Shown here: in pieces, positions 31,015-37,399 of the stretch
Layout: every line of letters begins with the position of its first letter
Position numbering within the stretch: the first letter of the stretch is position 1
NCBI GenBank assembly: GCA_022562155.1
Contig: JADFPV010000024.1
Span: 1-37,399 of the forward strand
DNA: 37,399 bases
Direction: 5' to 3'
From: Chloroflexota bacterium
GTDB lineage: Bacteria; Chloroflexota; Dehalococcoidia; DSTF01; RBG-16-68-14
The notes under the pieces: generated by a model
What the model was told of the DNA's origin: nothing
What the model saw: only the letters and a program-made list of their open reading frames with translations
Databases searched by the model: none
Made by a program: the position numbers and the translations under genes

Positions 31015-31273
31015 GCTGACGTGTGGTGAAATATATGAATACACAGAGTTGGGGATAGAGGCTTACAGCAGGCCGCGCTATAGTAGAAGTCCGCCGGCGA
31101 GCCGGACCGCCAGGGCCACCAGTCCTCCAGGTCCGTGCTTGCCGGTTCTTCTTTTCTCGATCACCCCGTATGGTACGTCATGCCCCACGCATTGAGCCCA
31201 ATCTACGGACAACGGTCGAAGTCGAGGTCGCCCGTCGGCGCGTAGTGGATCGGAGTGTAGTCCTGAGGAGATT

Positions 31274-31294
31274 GCGCCTCTTCAGACGAGGCGC
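31274..31294 (-). terminator. Hairpin at the end of the family-24 methyltransferase gene
   Basis: GCGCCTC (31274-31280), 7-nt loop, GAGGCGC (31288-31294). It overlaps the last codons and stop of the minus-strand gene. The region from 31015 to 31273 shows no gene or other clear signal. Confidence 0.4.
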
Positions 31295-32208
31295 CGAGCG
31301 GCCAACGCCGGCTCATCGGTGATGCGGATCGCCGCGCCCACGCCGTAGCCCCCGCTCGTGAACTCCCAGCTCACGTAGCGGCTGTCTCGCTTGACGATCT
31401 TCTCCCACACTCGCTTCACCGACGGCACGGCAACGTCGTCACAGACGATGACGCCGCCTACTTTGAGTTTAGGCAACACGTTAGCCAGATCGGCGGCGGC
31501 GCCGGCTACGGAGTGGTCGCCATCGACGGTGATCAGGTCGAAGTACAGCTCGGGATGACGCTGGACAAAGGCCAGCACGGTTACGCGGCTGTTGCCGGAG
31601 GCCATCTCGACGCTGCCTCGATGCCCGACAGCTCGCAGTTCGTTGCGGACGAAGTCAGGGCCCGGGTTGTCGTCGCCGCCGTAGCCGGCTACCCACAGGT
31701 CGAAGCCGTAGATAGCGCAGTCGGGCTGCGCGGCACCCACCACTGCGGCGCTCCTTCCCCGGCGTACGCCAATCTCTAGGTAGTTCGCGGGCCGGACAAG
31801 TATCGAAGCGGCCCAGAGGAGTGTGGTGATGTCGGCATTTCGCCAATGCACTCCGAATTTGTCCTGTGCCCAGAGATAGTAGACGCGCTGATTTGCGGTC
31901 TCTTCGCTGGGGCTCAACCGCTCGATAACGCTTAGCACGAAGTTCGCCGCTTCGTTCGAGCTGGCGGCGGTGGCGAGCGTCTCGATGTTCGGCGGGAAGA
32001 AGGGGTCGAGAGGATGGTCGCTACCCGTCTTCGGCGTGCCGGTGGCGTAGCGCGGCCGCGGCACGGGGCGGATCCGGCCCCAGCCGTTCCGAAGGCGATT
32101 CGCCACACGACGCGCGACGCCCACCGAGCGGGGTCCTTCGACTTGCGGACGAGGTGAGATAACAGGCTCTGCGTGGGCATCGGCTGCCGTCGGCTGTTGC
32201 GTGTTCAT
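31282..32208 (-). CDS. Class I SAM-dependent methyltransferase, family 24 type
   Basis: This is a 308-residue protein. After a basic, low-complexity N-terminus of about 60 residues comes a Rossmann-type methyltransferase domain. The motif I region is NYLEIGVRRGRSAAVVG, the acidic end of strand 2 is IYGFDLWV, the central segment FDLITVDGDHSVAGAAADL carries the metal- or substrate-site Asp/His typical of this family, and GGVIVCDDV follows. Members often methylate sugars, glycans or small molecules; the substrate is unknown. A possible promoter lies at 32379-32408 on the minus strand. It stands alone and is divergent from the redox operon. Confidence 0.83.
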   Translation of the reverse strand: MNTQQPTAADAHAEPVISPRPQVEGPRSVGVARRVANRLRNGWGRIRPVPRPRYATGTPKTGSDHPLDPFFPPNIETLATAASSNEAANFVLSVIERLSPSEETANQRVYYLWAQDKFGVHWRNADITTLLWAASILVRPANYLEIGVRRGRSAAVVGAAQPDCAIYGFDLWVAGYGGDDNPGPDFVRNELRAVGHRGSVEMASGNSRVTVLAFVQRHPELYFDLITVDGDHSVAGAAADLANVLPKLKVGGVIVCDDVAVPSVKRVWEKIVKRDSRYVSWEFTSGGYGVGAAIRITDEPALAARRLV

Positions 32209-32518
32209 CGGCCTTGGCCATCAAGCGGCGCGCCAGCCGAAGATGGACAGCGGCCGTCAGCGGACGACGTTCGCCGCGCGGCGCGACTGCGGTGCGTTAG
32301 CGGACGATCCGTGAGGACGCGCTGAGAATGACGTGTCACGATCAGAATCCCTCCAGCCACGAAGCCGAGCAGGCTCCGATAATACAGTACACAACAGTCG
32401 CCTGACAATCGCATGTCGGTTTGGGTGGTGACTGGCCTTCTACACAGGCCGGCTTGTCAAGAGCCGAGCGCCCGGCGATTGACCTGCCAATGCTCGTCAA
32501 GGTAGGCTCTCGTCCAGC
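32209..32518. other. Divergent intergenic region with promoters for both sides
   Basis: This 310-nt gap contains no gene. Minus strand: TTGTCA (32408-32403), 18 nt, TATTAT (32384-32379), for the methyltransferase gene. Plus strand: TTGACC (32479-32484), 18 nt, TAGGCT (32503-32508), 10 nt before ATG 32519 of the redox operon. CGCCGCGCGGCG (32272-32283) is a short palindrome of unclear meaning. Confidence 0.4.
32479..32508 (+). promoter_or_regulatory. Promoter of the four-gene redox operon
   Basis: TTGACC and TAGGCT with an 18-nt spacer, with the ATG 10 nt after the -10. The same TAGGCT -10 with an 18-nt spacer occurs before the small membrane protein at 2767. The transcript would be nearly leaderless. 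Confidence 0.4.
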
Positions 32519-33280
32519 ATGGTGCGCGATCTTGAATCGAAGGTAGCGCTCGTCACCGGCGCCGGCTCCGGCATCGGGAGAGCGTCCGCGATCGCGTTGG
32601 CAGCGGCGGGCGCGAAGGTGCTCGTCACGGATATCGATCAGCAGAGCGGCGCTGAAACCGTGACGGAAATTCAGGCCGCCCGCGGCGAAGCGGCCTTTTT
32701 CGAAGCCGACGTGACGGACGCTCAGGCTGTCGAGGACATGGTGCGGAAGGCCGTCGACACATGGGGCCGGCTGGACTGCGCCCACAACAACGCCGGCATT
32801 GCCGAGTTTCGTGTGCGTACCGCTGACCTCACTGAAGAGGTCTGGGACCGCACGATCGACATCAACCTGAAGGGCGTATGGCTCTGTATGAAATACGAGA
32901 TCCTGTATATGAAGGAGCACGGAGGCGGCGCGATCGTGAACACGGCGTCAGTCGTCGGACTGGCGGGGGTGCGCCAACAGCCGGCCTACGTGGCCAGCAA
33001 GCATGGCATCGTCGGCCTGACGAAGGCCGCGGCGTTGGAGTACGCGCAGGACGATATCCGCGTCAACGCCGTCTGCCCCGGCCCGATTAGGACGCCTGCG
33101 CTCGACTGGTACATGCGCGAATTTCCGGATGTCGGGAAGCGCTTGGAGGAGGACAATCCCAGCGGCCGCGTCGGTGAGTCCGAAGAGGTCGCGCGTGCCG
33201 TCGTCTGGCTCTGCTCCGACAGGTCGTCGTACATCACCGGGCACTCCGTCGCCATCGACGGCGGTGTCCTCGCGAAGTAG
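32519..33280 (+). CDS. Short-chain dehydrogenase/reductase
   Basis: This 253-residue classical SDR has cofactor motif TGAGSGIG (13-20). D38 at the end of strand 2 (VTDID) favours NAD(H) over NADP(H). NNAG (90-93) and the catalytic S144, Y157 and K161 (YVASK) are present, as is the C-terminal SSYITGHSVAIDGGVL. It oxidises an alcohol or reduces a ketone; the substrate is unknown. It is the first gene of an operon, 3 nt before the ferredoxin-FAD fusion. Confidence 0.92.
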   Translation: MVRDLESKVALVTGAGSGIGRASAIALAAAGAKVLVTDIDQQSGAETVTEIQAARGEAAFFEADVTDAQAVEDMVRKAVDTWGRLDCAHNNAGIAEFRVRTADLTEEVWDRTIDINLKGVWLCMKYEILYMKEHGGGAIVNTASVVGLAGVRQQPAYVASKHGIVGLTKAAALEYAQDDIRVNAVCPGPIRTPALDWYMREFPDVGKRLEEDNPSGRVGESEEVARAVVWLCSDRSSYITGHSVAIDGGVLAK

Positions 33281-33283
33281 CTC

Positions 33284-34786
33284 ATGGGCATCCTGATCGA
33301 CGAGGCGAAGTGCATCGGCTGCGGCCTCTGCGAGATCGCCTGCGCGTACGACGCCATCGACGTGCACGTCAAGGCGCGCGTCGACAACGAACGCTGCACC
33401 GACTGCAACGCGTGTCCGGACTACTGCCCAACGGCCGCCATCGAGATGGAGACGCCACTGGCCGTGGTAGCTCGCCACTCGTCAGAAGCGGCATTCGACG
33501 TCGTCGTCATCGGCAGCGGTATCGGCGGCCTCTGTGCCGGCGCGCTGCTGGCCAACCAGGGACACAAGACGCTCGTCTTGGAACGCAACCCGTCGGTTGG
33601 CGGTCGCTTCTCCTCGCTGAAACACAAGAACCTCATGCTGCCGACAGGTGGCTCGTTGATCGGCATGGGCGGCCCGCTGGAGCAGGTGTGCAACGAGGTC
33701 GGCGCCCCGTTCGACGTCGTGCCGTTCCAGGTCACGGCGTACTGGGTGAAGGGGAAGGGTTGGGTGGACCCCGGCACCGGCTCGGGCCAGCTCCGGCGCG
33801 CGCTGGCCGACATCTCCGGCCAGCCGGAGACCGTCGACGCGGTGATGGGCGGATTGAAGGACGTGCTCGTGAGCGGTACCTACCCCTCGGAGAGCTTCCT
33901 CGAGTGGCTCGCTACGCTGAGCGACAACGAGGACATCGAGCGGACGTTCCGCGGCATCCTCGCTGCCGCGTTCGGCCCGGAGGACGTCCCGGCTGTCGAC
34001 TTCTTTCAGCTGATCGCCGCCACGTCCGGCAAAGGCATGGGGTTGGCCAGGCGCGGCCTCATCCATCTGATGGGAGGCTTGGCGAAGTCGATCAGGGAGC
34101 GCGGCGGCGAGGTCTGGACCAGAGCATCGGCGACGGCCATCTCGCTCGACGGCAATCGCACGACGGGCGTGCAGGTCGATCGAGCCGGCCAGCCAACGAC
34201 GGTCAACGCCAAGCTTGTCGTGAGCAACGCTGGACCTCACCAGACGGCGCGGCTTGTCGGCCCCGAGAACTTCGGCTCAGAATATGAGCGCGTGCTGAAC
34301 GAGCGCGCACAGCCCGTCACCAGCATCTCGATTCATCTCATCAGCGATCGTAACCTCCTCGCTGACATCCCCGGCGCCGTGTACACGGTGATCGGCGGCC
34401 GGCGCACTGCCATGATCTTCGACGCGACGCAGACGGCAGACTGGGCGCCGCCGGGCGTTCACATCACCGAGATCTATCCGCTCACCGTCGCCGACCCCAG
34501 CATGCCGGTTGATTGGGAGGAGCAGATCGAGGAGGTCGGTCAGGACTTGGACGATATGTCGCCTGGCTGGCGCGATCACACTGAACTGAAGGCGCTCACG
34601 CTTGGCGGAGAGTATCCCGGCCTCCACGCCTGGCCCGGCAGCGGTGTGGATGTCGAGACGCCGATCTCGAACCTGCTGCTGGTGGGAGATGGCTGCGAGA
34701 GCAAAGGGTACGCGGGAGGCGCCGCCGCTGCCGCGTCCGCGCAACGGGCCGCTGCGGTGGCCCAGGAGCGCCTGGCTACGACGTAG
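33284..34786 (+). CDS. Ferredoxin domain fused to a phytoene-desaturase-like FAD oxidoreductase
   Basis: This protein has 500 residues. Residues 1-57 form a 2[4Fe-4S] ferredoxin with C10, C13, C16, C20 and C38, C41, C44, C48. Residues 70-495 are an FAD-dependent oxidoreductase of the CrtI/prolycopene-isomerase type: dinucleotide motif VVVIGSGIGGLCAGALLANQG, then VLERNPSVGGRFSS, and the C-terminal FAD motif NLLLVGDGCESKGYAGGAAAAAS. The fusion implies direct electron transfer between the clusters and the flavin. The substrate is unknown; desaturation, saturation or isomerisation of a hydrophobic molecule is plausible. It lies between the SDR and the F420-type gene in one operon. Confidence 0.88.
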   Translation: MGILIDEAKCIGCGLCEIACAYDAIDVHVKARVDNERCTDCNACPDYCPTAAIEMETPLAVVARHSSEAAFDVVVIGSGIGGLCAGALLANQGHKTLVLERNPSVGGRFSSLKHKNLMLPTGGSLIGMGGPLEQVCNEVGAPFDVVPFQVTAYWVKGKGWVDPGTGSGQLRRALADISGQPETVDAVMGGLKDVLVSGTYPSESFLEWLATLSDNEDIERTFRGILAAAFGPEDVPAVDFFQLIAATSGKGMGLARRGLIHLMGGLAKSIRERGGEVWTRASATAISLDGNRTTGVQVDRAGQPTTVNAKLVVSNAGPHQTARLVGPENFGSEYERVLNERAQPVTSISIHLISDRNLLADIPGAVYTVIGGRRTAMIFDATQTADWAPPGVHITEIYPLTVADPSMPVDWEEQIEEVGQDLDDMSPGWRDHTELKALTLGGEYPGLHAWPGSGVDVETPISNLLLVGDGCESKGYAGGAAAAASAQRAAAVAQERLATT

Positions 34787-34817
34787 AAATAGCAATGAGT
34801 AACGGAGGAGTCGCTAG

Positions 34818-35681
34818 ATGAAAGTTGGACTGTTCGCACCGTTCACCAATCCGTTTGCCACGCCGGAGTACATTCAGGCGATGGGTTCAGGCGCTGAGGA
34901 GCGCGGGTTCGATTCGATCTGGATGGCGGAGCACGTCGTGCTCTTCGACGAGTACGCTTCCCAGTATCCGTACGCCGCCGACGGCAAGATCCCCGTGCCG
35001 ACGGAGTCGGGCATGCTCGATCCGTTTCTGGCCCTCTCCTATCTGGCCGCCTGTACGAAGACGATCCGGTTGGGCACCGGCATCTGTCTGTTACCGCAGC
35101 GCAACCCGGTCTACACAGCCAAAGAGGCGGCCACGGTCGACTGGATGTCTAACGGACGCCTCGACCTCGGCATCGGTGTCGGGTGGCTGGAGGAGGAGTA
35201 CCAGGCCTTGGGCGTTCCGTTCGAGCGTCGCGGCGCGCGCTGCCGGGCCTACATCGATGTGCTCAAGACGCTCTGGTGCGACGATATCTCCGAGTATGAA
35301 GGCGAGTTCTACTCGCTTCCCGCCACGCGGCAGTTCCCCAAGCCGGTCCAGCAGCCGCACCCGCCGATCCACTTCGGCGGCGAGAGCGATGCGGCGCTCC
35401 GCCGCGTCGCCGATCTGGGACAGGGCTGGTACGGCTTCAATCAGACCGCCGAACAGGTTACAGAGCGCATCGCGAAGCTGACCTCAATGTTGGAGAAACG
35501 GGGCCGGTCGCGCGAAGAGATTGAGGTCAGCATCTGCCCGTACCTGCTCGGGGCGTCGCCGGAGATCATCGAAGGCTACGAGGCCGCGGGCGTCGACCGC
35601 GTGATCCTGCTCGCGGCCGCGGCGAACACGGAAGCGATTCCGGGAGCGCTGGACGGCCTAGCCCAGCTGGCAAAGCTGTAG
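34818..35681 (+). CDS. Luciferase-like (LLM) F420- or FMN-dependent oxidoreductase
   Basis: This 287-residue TIM-barrel enzyme of the bacterial luciferase-like superfamily has GFDSIWMAEHVV near the N-terminus, TKTIRLGTGICLLPQRNPVYTAKEAATVDWMSNGRLDLGIGVGW as the core signature, and a C-terminal half with PPIHFGGESDAALRRVADLGQGWYGF. The pattern matches the actinobacterial/Chloroflexi group usually annotated as F420-dependent; FMN use cannot be excluded. GGAGGAG lies 8 nt before the ATG. It is the third gene of the redox operon, 31 nt after the fusion gene. Confidence 0.9.
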   Translation: MKVGLFAPFTNPFATPEYIQAMGSGAEERGFDSIWMAEHVVLFDEYASQYPYAADGKIPVPTESGMLDPFLALSYLAACTKTIRLGTGICLLPQRNPVYTAKEAATVDWMSNGRLDLGIGVGWLEEEYQALGVPFERRGARCRAYIDVLKTLWCDDISEYEGEFYSLPATRQFPKPVQQPHPPIHFGGESDAALRRVADLGQGWYGFNQTAEQVTERIAKLTSMLEKRGRSREEIEVSICPYLLGASPEIIEGYEAAGVDRVILLAAAANTEAIPGALDGLAQLAKL

Positions 35682-35696
35682 AACAGGAGAGCAACG

Positions 35697-36005
35697 ATGG
35701 TCAGTCTCATCTTTCGCATGAAGATCAAAGACGGCAAAGAAGCCGAGGCGATCGAACAGATGGAGAAGATGGCCGAGGCTGTCGAGGCGAACGAGCCCGG
35801 TGTACTCGCCTACGTCTTCCACAGGCTGCAAGACGACCCGATGCAGCTCGTTCTGTTCGAGTCGTACGTTGATGATGACGCCTTCCAGGCGCACATGAAG
35901 ACGCCGCATATGGCCGCCTTCCAGGCATCCGTTCGCGATGCGTTCGATACGTCGGAGATACAGGTAACTAGATTGGAGCGGATCGCCGGAGTCGTCCGCA
36001 GCTAG
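35697..36005 (+). CDS. ABM-domain (antibiotic biosynthesis monooxygenase-like) protein
   Basis: This 102-residue protein forms a dimeric ferredoxin-like barrel by family analogy. Conserved-looking segments are EANEPGVLAYVFHRLQDDP, LVLFESYVDDDAFQAHMKTPHMAAF and the final strand. ABM proteins include cofactor-free monooxygenases and many accessory proteins. AGGAGAG precedes the ATG, 15 nt after the LLM gene. Its place in the operon suggests it acts on the same substrate series. Confidence 0.88.
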   Translation: MVSLIFRMKIKDGKEAEAIEQMEKMAEAVEANEPGVLAYVFHRLQDDPMQLVLFESYVDDDAFQAHMKTPHMAAFQASVRDAFDTSEIQVTRLERIAGVVRS

Positions 36006-36020
36006 GCCGTACCTGGACGA

Positions 36021-36039
36021 GGCAGGTCTTAGACCTGCC
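36021..36039. repeat. Intergenic palindrome between convergent genes
   Basis: GGCAGGTCT (36021-36029), T, AGACCTGCC (36031-36039), followed by CCTAC. It is the same design as 5562-5585. It lies between the redox operon and the substrate-binding protein gene and may terminate both. Confidence 0.6.
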
Positions 36040-36052
36040 CCTACGTAGAACG

Positions 36053-37399
36053 CTAGAGGTCCAGCCACCAGTCGTTGATCAGCCGCTGGGTCTGTCCTAT
36101 ATTGGCCGGGTAGTTCTTGACGAAGTTCCAGTAGAGATCGAGGTTGAACGCGCTGACGATCGGCAGGAACATGGGTCCTGCGGCGTAGATCGTCCGTTGG
36201 ACGTCGTGAACGGCCTCCACCAGCTCTTCTGGATCCGTGATCGTTTTCACGCGGTCGATCTCGGCGTCGATTTCTGGGTCCTGTAGCCCTGTCGCGTAGA
36301 TGTTGTCGCCTAGGGGCCCGCGGGAGTGGTGGAAATTGAGAGGGGTTTCCGGCGTCTCGTAAATCTGGTTGAGCGAGAGGCTCATGCTGTAGTTCTTGTC
36401 CGTGTATCTGTCGATCCATGTGCCCAGATCCAATGGGTCCTGTTCGACCTCGAACCCGGCCGCTCTCATGTGCTCCAAGAAGATCGGTATATGGGAGTCC
36501 AGCTCTTGGATCTCAATGCCCGAAGGGAACATCACCTTCACTTTCAGTGGCAGATCGAAGCCAGCTTGCCTGAGGAGCTGCTGCGATAGCTCCGGGTCGA
36601 ATTTCTGCAACTCATCCAGCTCTTCGGGTGGCAGAGCGAATGCGCCGGTGGGCCAGTGGACGAGACCGTTTGCCTGCGCATCGCCACCGTAAATCAGTTC
36701 GATGTACTGCTGCCGGTTGATCGAATGCATCACGGCCCGGCGGACATCCGGGTTATCGAATGGTGGCTCCTCCACGTTCATCGTGACGGAGACGAACCAG
36801 AAGACCGGCTCTTGCGATGCGACGTATACGTCATAGCCGGAGGTCAGCTCTTCAGCCTCGGCCCCGCTCTCCGGCATGTAGGTGTGCGTCTGTGCTGAAA
36901 GGAATGCGGCCCGCAGCCCGGCGCGGTCCGGGATGATACTCAGGTCCATACCATCGATGTAGGGGAGCTGGGCGTCGTTATTGGTTGGGTCCGTTCGGTA
37001 GTAGTTCGGGTTCTTGTTCATCACGAGGCTTTCGCCCTCGGTGTAACCGCCAGGCTCGACCGAGAACGCGCCTCCTCCCACGCCCGACGTGCGCAGCCGC
37101 TCGACGTCGCCTGCGATCAGTTCCCGCGGCGGCGTCATGGAGGTGAAGGCGCCAAGGTTGAAGAAGAACCAGGCGTATGGAGACGGCGTTGTGATGGTGT
37201 AGGTCATGCCGTCGGCCGACGCCTCGTGTGATGCGAACCAGTTCTTCACGAAGCCCGCTGCGGTCGCCTGGTCCAGGCCCTTGATCCGCTCGAAGCTTTC
37301 GACAAGGTCGAATGCATCCATGTCTCGCTCTGGTACGCCCAGTTCGTTCGGGGCGATCTTCACGCCCGGCCGGAGGGAGAACACCCAGGTCGTCTCGTC
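36053..37399 (-). CDS. ABC transporter substrate-binding protein, family 5 (C-terminal part)
   Basis: At least 448 residues are present; the gene runs off the right edge in an open frame (the first residues visible read DETTWVFSLRPGVKIAPNE). This is the TTWTFxLRxGVKF region of family-5 solute-binding proteins for peptides, nickel or other substrates. Further family features are PDVRRAVMHSINRQQYIELIYGG and the C-terminal VEAVHDVQRTIYAAGPMFLPIVSAFNLDLYW. The signal peptide and N-terminal lobe lie outside. It probably starts an ABC importer operon whose permeases would lie downstream of other members or elsewhere; none is in the window. Confidence 0.88.
   Translation of the reverse strand, partial: DETTWVFSLRPGVKIAPNELGVPERDMDAFDLVESFERIKGLDQATAAGFVKNWFASHEASADGMTYTITTPSPYAWFFFNLGAFTSMTPPRELIAGDVERLRTSGVGGGAFSVEPGGYTEGESLVMNKNPNYYRTDPTNNDAQLPYIDGMDLSIIPDRAGLRAAFLSAQTHTYMPESGAEAEELTSGYDVYVASQEPVFWFVSVTMNVEEPPFDNPDVRRAVMHSINRQQYIELIYGGDAQANGLVHWPTGAFALPPEELDELQKFDPELSQQLLRQAGFDLPLKVKVMFPSGIEIQELDSHIPIFLEHMRAAGFEVEQDPLDLGTWIDRYTDKNYSMSLSLNQIYETPETPLNFHHSRGPLGDNIYATGLQDPEIDAEIDRVKTITDPEELVEAVHDVQRTIYAAGPMFLPIVSAFNLDLYWNFVKNYPANIGQTQRLINDWWLDL

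Noticed and set aside
32455-32460. A perfect TTGACA on the minus strand upstream of the family-24 methyltransferase
   Set aside because: No -10-like hexamer lies 15-19 nt downstream; TTGTCA-18-TATTAT at 32408-32379 fits better.

Overview
The window is a high-GC bacterial chromosomal segment that I place, by inference, in Chloroflexota, probably near Dehalococcoidia or SAR202-like lineages. The reasons are secreted proteins with paired DGVIDLSNDILGVI dockerin-like repeats, a UPF0182 membrane protein, an F420-type luciferase-like oxidoreductase, many small intergenic palindromes, and several first genes whose -10 element lies only 6-14 nt before the start codon. No phage, transposase or CRISPR array was seen. 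Both tRNAs and nearly all genes look intact. Only the two edge genes are cut by the window.

Layout. 1-359: tail of a secreted-type helical protein. 534-3111: an OmpR-type response regulator and its membrane histidine kinase, then a small membrane protein. 3108-5499: DNA repair, with an Ada-type methyltransferase whose stop overlaps the start of a release-factor-like GGQ protein, and a divergent endonuclease III. 5615-6993: a methyltransferase-GNAT operon behind what looks like a ribosome-mediated transcription attenuator with a leaderless leader peptide. 7088-8581: an anchored secreted metalloprotease with a long untranslated leader. 9087-12132: argC-argJ-argB, tightly packed. 12303-14867: a diiron ferritin-like/R2-like protein followed by a paralogue fused to an NTF2/SnoaL domain that has lost all four metal-binding carboxylates. 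14978-20605: UPF0182 protein, DinB-family protein, iron-sulfur uracil-DNA glycosylase, a multi-pass membrane protein and an HD-domain protein.

20678-26471: three tandem paralogous secreted proteins (611, 612 and 625 aa), each followed by nearly the same hairpin terminator, transcribed leftward from a promoter that shares its -35 box with the promoter of tRNA-His on the other strand. 26964-31014: a lipoprotein with an internal duplication, an MgtE magnesium transporter, tRNA-Arg and a dockerin-bearing secreted protein. 31282-32208: a family-24 methyltransferase. 32519-36005: a four-gene oxidative operon (short-chain dehydrogenase, ferredoxin-FAD oxidoreductase fusion, F420-type monooxygenase-like enzyme, ABM-domain protein). 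36053-37399: C-terminal part of a family-5 peptide/nickel-type substrate-binding protein.

The best candidates for undescribed biology are the active/inactive diiron pair (12303-14867), the attenuator at 6874-7031, the triplicated secreted array with its shared promoter module, and the redox operon at 32519-36005. All functional statements rest on motif reading by eye. No alignment or folding program was run.
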